Assembly: GCA_948099385.1 (NCBI GenBank)
Contig: CANUEZ040000117.1
Span: 358,001 to 422,000, forward strand
DNA length: 64,000 nucleotides
From: Fasciola hepatica
Lineage: Eukaryota; Platyhelminthes; Trematoda; Plagiorchiida; Fasciolidae
Direction of reading: 5' to 3'
Shown here: one piece after another, positions 23,601-34,538 of the stretch
Layout of the letters: each line of letters begins with the position of its first letter
Position numbering within the stretch: position 1 is the stretch's first letter
Program-made: the position numbers and the translations under genes
Notes under the pieces: model-generated
The model's input: only the letters and a program-made list of their open reading frames with translations
What the model was told of the DNA's origin: nothing
Databases searched by the model: none

Positions 23601-26600
23601 GGTAAAAGCGATTAATCGTAACAGACCCGAAGTGGCCGATCCAAGGGCAAGCCAGTTCCACGGACGATGGAATGGACCCCACACCGTACTGGAGAGGAGT
23701 AATTCCAGTTTCAAAGTCTATTAAGGACCACAAGGCAAATAGGTCAACCGGTGCGACTTGGCACCCTGGCACGTCCGGACTGAATTTTAAAGGAAGAAAG
23801 AGTGTAACGGGGTAAGCCGGGGCAAGGGACGACGTGAATATCAAGGCAAACGGAAGAATCAAACGAGAGCCACGGACGAAAAACGGACGGCGGACATAGC
23901 AGAAGCTTCCCGAAACAGACAAGAGGAAACACACTGACTGGCAGAGAGGAAGCAGCGGGATCTTCGGAAACCAGCCGGAAAGCCCAGGTGAGAGGCTGCT
24001 GATCAAGCTGTGAACTGAGACAATCGAACAAACCTATTAAAAAGGATGCCTGAGAGAAGCAGGCTGTCAACCACGGGCAAATGGGCAGAATGCAGCCGAA
24101 GCACTCAAGCAGAAGCAAAAGCAACGTTGAGGCCCCACAGTATGGTAAAGGGACTATGTGAACAACTATATGTGTTCCACGGACTTGACAATTTTGTCTT
24201 TCGGAGTACAGGTATCCTACCCCGTGTCGTCGTCTTTGGTACAGTAATACAATGAATTTCTTTGGGTTACCTGGATCTCGCAATTTAGATTCATGGGACT
24301 AAGCTTAGCCCAGTACCCATCGTCGTTAATCAGAACCTGTTTCGAGTTTTCCCGCCGCCCTTAGCTCTTACAGTAGTTTTGACCGCATATTAGGTTAGTA
24401 AGTTATTAGTTCTACGCCTTGCAACTTCTGATTTGGTACCTTGTGAGTTACGAATGAATCTCGTTCTGGTTTTGGGACTCGTGTGAGCTAGCCACTTGCT
24501 GCTCTAGCTGTGACTCCTGTAAATCACGGAGCATATCCGATAACCACAGGGCTCCTAAGACTGTTCCCAAATTATAGAATGTTGATGGTTCTGGAGATTT
24601 TCCATGGTCACCATTAACAATGAGGCGTGCTCTGGGTATGCAGTGGAATGCGGAGTATGATAAGTTCGCTAGTCACCTGGACTTAGCAGGGGGATCAATA
24701 ACCCGGGGAGGGAATTGCTGTCCACAAGAAAAACATCCGTATCGCTGCCGGTCAGTGACCCCTTGACTGTTAACCTCCAAAGGAAAAGTATTCACGAACG
24801 AATTGCGGAGAATATTTAACATCATAACCAAGCATGAGCACTATATTGCTTGGGACAAGGAATACATGGGCAAACATGGCATCTTTATTGAACATAAAGC
24901 TCAGTGCGCGAATGCGGTTGGTTAGTTTGGATTGCGGTTTATCATAAGCTTGTTTGAGTTGCTGGTTAGTCTGAGGAATAGGGAGCCAATAGTCTGACAG
25001 CAGTCGACGTGAACAGCGAATTGTGATAGACTGAATGGTTCACGGGCGTACGCATCACGACTGCATTGTTATGTGAGGCACACCGACCTTGTCAAAAATT
25101 AGCGTTCAAAAGCGCCCTGTTTTGGTTTGGGAGAATGCAAGCCGCAGACGCACTGGAAACAAGATTTCGAGGAAAATTTTGGAATCCTAACCGGAATTCT
25201 TTCGGCAGTCTTAAGGCTGCATGACCCCTTGGATTTCGTTTTACTGCTGTTACCAACCAAGAAGAACTTGCTCCAGTTACTATGTTCGAGAGGAATCCGT
25301 TGGGATGGCCCTCCATATGATGATAAAAGCACGAAAAAATGACTGGCTGGATGGTCGTTGATCTGGAAGAAGTCTGCATTTTTGCCTTGGACTTAAAACC
25401 ATCCACGATGTCCGCAGGTGTATGCACATTAGTCAGTAAAAGTTCTGGGCGGATGGCATGAGAAAAGGCAACTTCGACAGGTCTATCATCCTTGTTACAC
25501 TGCATCAACGGTGACGACATTCGCATGGTTACCTTCTTAGCTAACCAACTGAAAATGACTCACATATCGGTTGATGATGATCAGGGCAGATGCTTGTAAT
25601 CTTTGGGCAAACACACAGACTTCTGCTCGCGGTTCCAAAATAGCAGACGCGCCGCGCTTGTGGAGGATGGGAACAGGGTTTTTGACTCTGTCTATGAAAG
25701 TCTGATCGGCTAATTTAATATCTAAACCGACTGAGTCCATCAATCAAATAAAACGGATAATACCATCGTCAATTATATGGACACCAAAGGCCTATTTGAC
25801 CAGGTAGAACATTACGCCGCGGCCACAAGGAAGCTACATCTGGCCGAAGCAGAAGCATACTGTTTCCTAGTTATACTTATTTTATATAAACTGGGAGAAA
25901 GCCGGACCTTAATTGAAACGAGAAGCATTCCGTGCTTTTGAGTAGCTGTATTTTTAAGCTGAATTCCATGATGATCCGCTGGGTTCGAAGATAGATTACT
26001 AAGTATAAATCCCGAATATAGTAATACTGGTGATATATTACAGGGAGATCCAAAATGACGGTTGCTTGATCGAATGTTTAGAGGTGAACCATATAATTGC
26101 ACGGCATGTTATCGTTCACAGAAACCATTATAAAGCGAAGATAGCATGAAAAAAGTGAGTAGCTAATATAAATGAGGGGATAAGTCGAAATACTCAGGCA
26201 GAAAGTTTGAAACAAAAAGATGGAAAACGCCAAACCAAGCTAACAAACGTCTAAAAAGTGTGGTGAAGAATAAAATAGTGTCGCAAGGAAACCGAAGTGG
26301 GCTGTACGGAGCGATAACAATGAACTAAAATGATATCTTGAGAACATAAATTTCAGGTGGAAAACGGCTGATTTAGCCCCCTTTAGCGTCGACCAGTTTT
26401 GATCATACTAGCAAAATGATAATGCGATGTAAGTTTGCATAAAGGGTAGTTGAAACTCAGTACCAGACATGTTAGGATTAAGCCGGAAATGGGTTACAAC
26501 GCCCGGTTGTTGCATCTGGGCTGGAGTTATAGATCTCACGTAATAAGGAAGTAAAGTGAAGTGGAATAACAAAACAGCACAGGCTTGCAAATTATGGGCA

Positions 26601-27074
26601 GCAGCAACAGTTGGCATCGAAGACGGAACAAAATACGCCTATCGATTTTGGTGACGATACGGTAGTTTTATCCCAGCTCACTGCCGAACGGAACAGAAGG
26701 CTTCGATAAAAGATTGTGAGATCCGCCTAGTAAGAAACTACTTTGGACGTGTGGCCGCTAAATGTTTCAGTATGAAAAGAGAAATATCCGGTAAAATCTG
26801 ACCCCAGAAGCATTTTTTCTCTCTCAACTCAAGCGCTGACTGTCAGAAGCAAGCAGAGGCCGAACAAGATGAGAGTAATCTGAGAGAAGAAACCCAGGCA
26901 TGTAATTGGACCAAGATGGGATAAATAAAGATCCCGGCTACATTTGTAGAAAAAGGCAAAACATTTAGGAATGCGTAAAAACTGGGGGAAATGAACAGCC
27001 ATCTTATGCTTTGCAAGAAAGAATGGGCAATATGAGCCGTCTGTTAAAAGATACCCGAGGGCCGAGTTCCCGCC
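23601..27074. other. Unrecognised repeat-like sequence
   Basis: No gene recognised. The frames 23,744-24,283 (-) and 25,092-25,526 (-) are open for about 140-180 residues but show no domain; the first overlaps the possible tail of the gypsy element in antisense. From 25.8 to 27.0 kb the plus strand is A-rich with no long frame. Confidence 0.4.
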
Positions 27075-27899
27075 GCAAATTCTGCCCGCTGATTCATTTC
27101 GTTCTTTGTTCGGCGTCACTTTCTCGTTCATTGTCTTGGGCTCTTTGGTCTCGCAGTTGCTTACTGTTATCGTGTGGTCCGCGTATCAAAGTTGTCTTGG
27201 GTACACCCATCTGACATCTACTCTATTATCAACTACACATGCCTTCCGCCTCTTCAGTTGCCATAGAACGCACCCTCGATCGATTTGTCAACAAGCTTCA
27301 AATTTTGTGTTGGGACCCCATGAGATACTCACCTTGTAGCAAAATATTTTTCAAAAGGTTACCAGTTTTCTCCCGAACCGCCTCCCCCATCACTACTCCT
27401 GCACTCTCGCTGTCGAATTTGTTGTTCCTTTTTATTACGGCAGACTCCGTCGGAATCCTGCCATCAACTTTTACCGCTAAATTGGCTGATTGATTAATTA
27501 CATTCTAACTCTGATGTTCTGTTCATGTACACTGCCCAGCTCTCTATTCACATACCCTCTATACTCTGCAGCTTGCTGATGACCGCTTCTATTTCTCCCG
27601 GTTAGTTCTTCCCTTCCTGAAGAGGTATCAAAATATCCTTTGATTTGTGCGAATTTCCAACTCTTGTAGCTATTCTCGGCAACACTTGTGTTTATACCCC
27701 ACGTTTTAAATTGATTTCATCCGGTCATAAGCAAGTTGATCGTCCGACCCTCCGTTTGAAACTGGCCAGCCTTTGCCATAACCTCACTCCATCCAAATTT
27801 TTGTGATCTTTTGTGCGCACAAAATGATAATAAAAATAATAATGACAGCATGTTTCAGCCGATAGCCTGTGCCTGACATACTTATTAGGCTTCCTGAAA

Positions 27900-28255
27900 A
27901 GCCATACAGACTTCACTCATCTGTTAGTCACTGGTGATTTCAACTCACTCGGGATTGACTGGCAAAGAGCTGATGCCTCTGAAGCCACCTTTGATAAACC
28001 CCTCCTAGGTCTCGCACTCAAGAACTCATGGGTGCAGAGCGTAAAAGATCCGACCAGATATCACACAGGATATGCTCCGTCTTTACTAGACCTGGCCATC
28101 ATCAACGAATGGTTCCAAATAGATATGGTGCGCTACTTACCAACTCTCAGCAAAAGCGTTCACATTTTCATCGGGTTCGATTGTATTGCAAAATGGCCTT
28201 CCTTTCCCTCAGAAATCAAAATTGAGATCTTTCAAAAGGATCATTTTTGACCAAA
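27900..28255 (+). pseudogene. LINE G endonuclease domain remnant (left arm)
   Basis: C-terminal half of an APE-type endonuclease. From 27,903 the plus strand reads LLVTGDFNSLGIDW, in which the catalytic GDFN is intact, then LGLALKNSWVQSV, a TRYHTGYAPSLLDLAIINEW block (the usual PTRxxxGxxPSxLDLVxxNE) and, before 28,250, LSKSVHIFIGFD, a decayed SDHxxIxF. The first half of the domain (the NxRSL and TETWL motifs) is missing or unrecognisable. The mirror copy is at 37,620-37,975 (-). Confidence 0.85.
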
Positions 28256-28899
28256 TCTGTGCATTCATTTGCTTCTAGCTTAATTCAGCTAACCTAGGGG
28301 ACTCCGCTGATGAGATGGCAGAGAATTCCATAGAGAGTTTATCTCCTCAGCTGATAGGCTATTTTTCCCCGGAATTCGTCTCCCACAGACCGGTAAGCGT
28401 CTCCTCCCTCGATTCATTGGGTGCATTCTAGAAGAAATTGCACGCCTCTTTGCTATACGCAAATCCACAGGTCTTGCCCGCGACGCAGACTTCAGGATCA
28501 TCCGCAACATATGCAAAGACAAGATTAGGTCCTACCAGAATGCAGCCCAACAACCTGTACATGCTCGAGCACGGACAAATTAGGCATTTTTTCTTTCAGT
28601 ACATGCGTATTCTACGGGACACACCCCCTACGCCACGTGCTTTCAAAGGTAGTGTCGGATCCCCAATCACTTCTCTCAACCAGATAGCCGGGACCTTCGG
28701 CTCCTACGTTCGTACAGCTTTTAGTTCCTTACCTATATCATCCCACTCTGCCATGCACCCTTTATCTCCGGTCATTGCCCTTAGCCATATCACTATTGCC
28801 ATTGGTGAATTCGCACAAGGTTTTCGACAGCTCAACCAATACTGTTCCATGGGTCCCGACTTAATCCACTCCCGCATACTTAAGTAAACCGCGGACACG

Positions 28900-30330
28900 T
28901 TAGCTACTTCTTGTGCCCTCTTTTTGAGCGATGTGTTGACAATGTAGTTTTCCCCAGCAGCTGGAAAAAGCAGTCATTGCACCTATCTATAAGAAGAATA
29001 GTAGACATCTTACTTCTATTTATAGACCCATAAGTCAAAATAGCATCGCCAGCAAAATTTTCGAGTGAATTCTTGAGAGCGCGGTCCTTTCCCATCTGCA
29101 TTGAAGTAGGATTTTCTTCCCGTCCTACATGGGTTTCTTCCTGGCAGATCATGCATCGTCAATATGCTTGCTGTCATGGATAATCTGATGGAAGCCTACT
29201 ATGAGGGCCTGCTGTCACACGATGTATTCATCGATTTTGCTAAGGCCATCGACAAGCTCCCCTATGCCCCTCATCTTTATAAGCTGCAATTATATGGGAT
29301 CACAGGCTCCATACTGGTCATCTTACGTAGCTTTCTTACAGGCCGCACCTGTGTGGCTAAGGTAGGGATGCTTTGTCTCAACCCTCCTCAGTAACAGCTG
29401 GGGTCCCCCGAAGGTCGGTCTTAGGTCCTCCTCTTTTCTTGATCTAGGTAAACGATCCTCCGGCAGCGCTCCTTGTGACCATTGCCATGCATGCAGACGA
29501 TGTAACCCTCTTGAGCTCAAGCGTTGAAAACCTGCAAGTTGCAGTTGATGAAAGAAAACGCTGGTCCGAGGATTGGAACCTCTCAGTTATTGATGACAAA
29601 TGCGTAAGAATTTCTTTAAGCAGAGGGACTGGTCACACGTTCTCCATTAACGGAGCAACCACACTGCCTAGGGTTGATCGACACAAAGTCCTCGGTTTAT
29701 GGTTGGATTGTAACCTGCCCTTCTCCATCATCACCAACTTGCGAGTAAGTATGCCTTTTGAGTCCTAAATATGATTCGAAGGACCTTCCCGCGCATCTCT
29801 AGGGATGATTTCCCCATAATTTTCGGCACATATATTGAGCCTATGCTGGAGTACGGTAGTCAGATAGTGCATTCTGGTCTTATCCGAGACCATTAGATCC
29901 TGAAAATGGTTCAGGGGTCCTCCACCAAAGCAGTATAAGGTCTGTCCCACCTACTCTATCCCGTCCGCCCCTCACTCCTCAACCTCTATCCCCTTGACTA
30001 AAGACGCGTAAGAGGTGATCTGTTTTGGATGTTTCACCTTTTTTGAATCAGGTCAAAGCCATTGCTTAGTCTCCGTCTGTTCAGATTTTCCTCTGGGTGG
30101 TCGCAGCAGAAAGGTTTTTCAACCGGGACCAAGCACTTCACTACGAATTAACTTTCTAGGCTACGGGGTTATTACTCTGTAAAAAGCACTTTCGAGAGAT
30201 ATTATTCCCTCGCAGAATAAAACTATATTCAAGAAAAGGTTAGACCTCTGCCTGTGTCTTTCTCGGTAATTTCTTGTCCAAAACCGTGAAATAGATGTCT
30301 TCTATTGCATTTCCATTCCGCTGTATGTTC
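28900..30330 (+). pseudogene. LINE G reverse transcriptase and C-terminal region (left arm)
   Basis: RT blocks in order: near 28,955-29,060 LEKAVIAPIYKKNSRH, IYRPISQNSIASKIFE (the usual YRPISLTSIxSKIFE); near 29,115-29,160 MGFFLADHASS; 29,164-29,394 with VFIDFAKAIDKLPYAP and LRSFLTGRTCVAKVG; then a decayed GVPQGSVLGPPLFLI (GVPRRSVLGPPLFLI at about 29,400-29,445); and 29,475-29,768 with AMHADDVTLLSS, whose ADD (29,493-29,501) keeps both catalytic aspartates, followed by TTLPRVDRHKVLGLWLDCN. The C-terminal region (VVAAERFFNRD near 30,100) matches LINE E. At least six stops or frame breaks are present. Confidence 0.87.
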
Positions 30331-31298
30331 ATGAATGTCGCACCCTCAATCTGCTTAAGGAACTATCCACGGTGAGACGCTGCATGATGTTATGTGTATT
30401 TTGTTTTTGTCGGCACCCCCGCCCCGTCACCCCTCCCCACTTCTATTTACTCTAGTTCCAGTTCGATGAATCCGACAGATGATCAAAAATTTCCCATAGA
30501 AACGGGACAATTGGGCTCAAAGTTTTGAACGCGTGTAGTACATCGAGACTTCAAGGATTCTTGACCGCGGTCGAGATGCAAGCATGAAAGCATGATCAAG
30601 GTGTACATTGTCACTCAGTAAAACAGACCACTGAAAATTTCCGAAAGATGATTCAGCCAATTTAGCAAGCAAAAGAATAAAACTGGGCGGAGTTTAAATG
30701 AACCACAGTGACAACGTTTTACGCGACAAATACAAGTCAGTTTGGATTTCGTCACCGGCAATATGAAATGAAATGAAATTTTTGAAACAAAAGTCGTCTC
30801 AGAATGCAGAAGATACAGTATACGCAGGGATCATGCAGAAGTGGTGAGGGATGTCTTCTCAAGTTTGATAAACGAGGCAAACCGGGAAAACTGCAAAATG
30901 GTTCTCAAGGGGACATTCGTGAATTTTAAAAGGACCATGATACTATGAACGAGATGAAACAGTTATCATAAATATTGTGTATCAACCAGTGATGCAAATT
31001 CTTGGCTAGCGGAGGAGGGATGGAGTCCCAAGATATTAGGAATGAACTGATAAGCGTAGTACGGTCAAGGAAGAACATAACATTGAAACAGAGAAGACAC
31101 TAAAGGCGCTCATCTGGACCAGGCTCGATTACTCTAGAGGTGATAAATATAATATTTTATCTAATCTCCCGGGGATCTTCTGCATCCGAACTGGGCAGTA
31201 TGGGTTAGAATGGCTTACAGTATTTTGTGTTCGTGTCCACCATGCTGAGACTCCCTGGGAGGATGGGCTTCACCGAGCCCTTATTGAGATAGGTCCCG

Positions 31299-32090
31299 TT
31301 GCAGAGTTTTTGGCCTCTAGAAATCGGAAAAATGAGAAACACAACTGACCCCCGGTCGCCTTGGAAAACTATAAATTGCATCCATTACAGTTTTGAGGCG
31401 CTGCTGGGGGAAGTCACAGAAACTTCTTTGTCGTCACCGAAGAAGAAATGGGAAACCATGGTTCAAAATGGAAAATTTATCAAAAATAAAAAAGAGAGAA
31501 AGCGGAAGACCGAGTACACTCATAGTAGACGTTCGAGGGCGGCTAGTAAAGGTGACTTCTATTTGGTCTGTCAGCAAAACACCAAAGTTATCTCCTCTAA
31601 TGGACGATGCAAGGTGTATTCTATATATTGTGGCACCGAATTAGTACCGATACGAGAGATACACCGAACGGAAAACGAGGGCAACGGCTACGCAGAAAGC
31701 AAACTGCGAGCGCGTACAATCGGCGAAAGATCGAAAGTGAAGGCGATTCAAAACCAGGTCAACGGAAACCTCAGAAAAGTCAGTCTAGTAAAACGTTCGC
31801 AACCGAACGACACGATGGGGTCTATGTCAAACGTCAGAAAAAACCGTGGAGAAAAAATCCAAAATGCTGTTCAAAAAACGGTCATTTTCTCAGGACAATC
31901 GAGGTTACTAAGCATTCCTCCTTTAACCCCACCGGTACCTAAAACAGATTGTGAGAAACATCCACCGATGGAAACCACTTGTGAGCGGTTCGATAGATTG
32001 GATGCTAGTCACGATAAAATGAGACTGGAAAAGCAACGAGCTTTGAGTTTATTTAGTATTAGAGAGTGCAGGACAAGGCGTAAAGCCTAG
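31299..32090 (+). CDS. 263-aa open frame, possibly LINE ORF1-like
   Basis: One of the two longest uninterrupted frames in the window. The first 12 or so codons lie in the palindrome arm and the rest in the unique spacer, so the annotated Met may not be a real start. The product is rich in Lys, Arg, Ser and Asn. Near its end (about residues 225-255) it reads ERFDRLDASHDKMRLEKQRA followed by LSLFSIRE, which resembles the coiled coil followed by SLVLFNIPE in trematode CR1-type ORFs. I therefore suspect the 5' coding region of another LINE, with the 'NIPE' part decayed. Downstream (32,091-32,400) the resemblance fades. A host gene cannot be excluded but nothing supports one. Confidence 0.4.
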   Translation: MQSFWPLEIGKMRNTTDPRSPWKTINCIHYSFEALLGEVTETSLSSPKKKWETMVQNGKFIKNKKERKRKTEYTHSRRSRAASKGDFYLVCQQNTKVISSNGRCKVYSIYCGTELVPIREIHRTENEGNGYAESKLRARTIGERSKVKAIQNQVNGNLRKVSLVKRSQPNDTMGSMSNVRKNRGEKIQNAVQKTVIFSGQSRLLSIPPLTPPVPKTDCEKHPPMETTCERFDRLDASHDKMRLEKQRALSLFSIRECRTRRKA

Positions 32091-34538
32091 GTCACATTAA
32101 GGCATATGGTAATGATAGATGTATTTTTGTCGGCGGCCGCCGTTATGGGGTTAAAAATGTTGTACTGGAAAGCGGTGCATGAACTTGACTTTAAGAAGCC
32201 GTGCTACGCACTAAGAATTGTAATGAAACAATAGGAAGTCAGCCATCCTCTGTTTGAGGAGGTGTTCCGTCAACCCAGGATCAACTGGGGTGTGGTTGAC
32301 GGGCCATGTATTGGCCCCTTTTTATGAAGTTGGATGATCGCAGCAGTCTTCCGCTGTGGCTAAAATGTACCGTACTTGATGGATAGATCGTAAAACTTCA
32401 ATAGCGGGGGGGGGGGGGCTACATCGGTTCCCCTAGAACTCAGAACTGTCGGTGGAAAGCCATCATAGCCGTGGTGTGAGGACCTCCGGACACAAGTATG
32501 CTGGCTGGTTACTTCAGTCGGAGCAGATTCTGAGTCATTTAGTGTTTGCTCAGTGACGGGGTCTGCGAATGAGGTAAAGTGAGTGAGTTTTTGGTCATGG
32601 AAGCAGCGAAGTGGTAATGAAACACCCCGGCCATTGCCGCAGTTCAGGTGATATGATCATTGTTTGCTAAAATCAGAGAGGAGATACCAACTGACTTGGA
32701 CTGATTTCTGTTCTCTAGTGGGCATGCCAACTTTTTGGGAGTATTATGGCCTTGCAGGGCATATGTTCCTTTTTTGTTGAGCATATCGCCAGTCTTGACT
32801 CTGACAGCTACAGAGAGACGTTGGCACTTCAAGAATTACTATACATCACTACTGGTGTGGTATGCCTTCTCGAGCTTTAGGTATTTGTTTCGTATTCGGG
32901 CCAGGACTAAACTGCGGACTCGGTTCGATTGGCTACGAGTTGTATTAATTGCTGACAGCGAGTTGGATAGGTCAGAAGATAACTAATCAGTAGCCAGTCG
33001 GGGTTCGCTTGCGTGATAATGTTTCCCAGCTTAACGATCGAGGAGTGCCTATAAGATTTTCCCGTTTGACTGTTGAACAGAGATTATTTAGTGGGTACTA
33101 CTCACCAAAGCCTGCGGGATTGCAAAGCTACAGGACAACATTCTGTGATTACTTCCTGGGAAGAGGTTGAGCTTTCTAGCTGAAACATCGGACAAACCAA
33201 AGCGTGATATGCATCCTCGTAGTGCATCTGATCTAACCCGTGACAGTCCCAAACGAAAGAAGGAAAATTCTTGATCTGTTTTTTACTATGGGTTAATCAG
33301 ACTTTTCAGCTAGCACATTTGATATCCTTCCAGGGACTGAACACAGAATGGTGTCCTGAATCTTCGTCTCGAAGTTCTGCCAAACTCGAGCTGTGAAGGA
33401 GATGGGTGACCTTCATTAATGGACATGCCCCCCGTCGAACCAGACTTGGTCTTGCGAAACAGGAAACTTACATCACCCCTGTTTGCTCAACAGGCTTTCG
33501 GTTTTTACGCACGGGCTGACTGAGATGACAGTGTAATGGACCCTCCACGTATGCTTATCCGTTTCCCACTATAGGTTCAGACCACCCCATGCCTTCCTTT
33601 TGTATACGTGGCATGTGTCGACGTCAACTACGATCCCCACCGTAGCCTTGAATTTCAAACCATTGATACGAACAGCATGTCGACGCTCATGACGACAGCC
33701 ACCTGCCTCGGTGAAGTTCAAAAAGTAGAAGAACGTGGTGAAAATCAGTCACCTTCTCTACTCATACTTTGATATCTTTCGTCATCTTTGTTAAAATGCG
33801 CCCTTCTTGATGTCCTAGCTTCCAAGCCACCCTTAGGTCTACAACTATTCCATCTGCCACTTTGTTTGCGCTCACGTCGGAAGATAACCTACTAGCTACC
33901 CACATACCCACATGGATGAAGCATTTTCCTCTCCATTGTCATATCCCACCCATATTATTGGACCATTTAAATGTTCACCATAATCTCCAGCTGGAGCACC
34001 TCCCAGATTGTCGCGCTCTGTCGCCATATATTTCAGATTCTACTGGACACTGTTTTATCTATCACAGCGCCTGTATATAAACCCCAAGTGACAGCGCGGC
34101 TCCATGTGCTGGCTGATTCTATCATATCTTCCTTCACACTTATTAGCCAAGGGGCACAGTCTGACCCGCGGTGACTGAGCCTTTATTGAAGCCCTTCGTT
34201 TGCTGGCTAACTTGATTTTTATCTAACCGAAAGGCGTATAAACCCTTTTGACAGCTACCTATTGGACTGGGTAGAGTTTTTGATAGTTCTTCCCCCGTTG
34301 ATGTCCCAACCCGAGCCCGTGCCACGTCAGAAGGTACGCCAACCATTACTGCACAAGCAAACAGTTTTCATTTTTTCGACAGATGTGGCTGGCCAGTTTC
34401 CGCTGTTCGCTTCGTCGAATGATTGATAATGCTTCTGCTTTCACGACACGTCCCTTAGACCGATAGAGAACCATCCTCACAAAATAACATGCATCACCTT
34501 TGGCCGTCATTCGCCGATATGTTATACCTGGTTAAGAT
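32091..34538. other. Rest of palindrome 1 spacer; no gene recognised
   Basis: Unique sequence between the arms. Short open frames (32,735-32,986 +, 33,862-34,080 +, 34,143-34,346 -) have no visible domain. 33.5-34.5 kb is pyrimidine-rich on plus. It contains one long guanine homopolymer (32,406-32,418). Confidence 0.45.
32406..32418 (+). repeat. G13 homopolymer tract
   Basis: Thirteen consecutive guanines, the only tract of this kind in the window. It is prone to polymerase slippage and sequencing error. Confidence 0.9.

Larger units (their letters stand above)
27860..30560 (+). mobile_element. Degenerate LINE 'G', left-arm copy
   Basis: A plus-strand LINE with endonuclease, RT and C-terminal region in order. 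Stops and frameshifts are many and are the same in the other arm, so it was dead before it was duplicated. The sense strand is pyrimidine-rich. Its RT and C-terminal blocks match LINE E at 19.2-21.5 kb. The end near 30,420-30,560 resembles the corresponding part of LINE E (AGATGATCA..., then GGGACAATTGGG...) but has no tail. The upstream stretch 27,075-27,860 is pyrimidine-rich and may be 5' untranslated sequence. Confidence 0.87.
27075..31336 (+). repeat. Palindrome 1, left arm
   Basis: Left arm of a large inverted repeat. Every landmark mirrors the right arm with coordinates summing to exactly 65,875 from the outer to the inner end, so no net indel has accumulated in 4.26 kb. Identity is very high: the differences I see are few single bases (near 27,124, 27,135, 28,777 and 30,691), somewhat clustered at the outer edge. 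Outside 27,075 and inside 31,336 similarity stops abruptly. The arm contains LINE G. Confidence 0.96.

Noticed and set aside
23744..24283. 179-aa minus frame as a protein-coding gene
   Set aside because: It is antisense to the end of the gypsy remnant, rich in Leu/Pro/Ser from skewed composition, and has no recognisable domain.
25092..25526. 144-aa minus frame as a gag or protease remnant
   Set aside because: No zinc knuckle and no protease DTG/DSG motif could be found.
28300..28335. CTGATGA near 28,306 (and mirrored near 37,569) as another hammerhead
   Set aside because: No GAAA at the right spacing and no stem II. The same holds for CTGATGA at 2,203, 18,917, 22,609, 27,578 and, on minus, 62,790.
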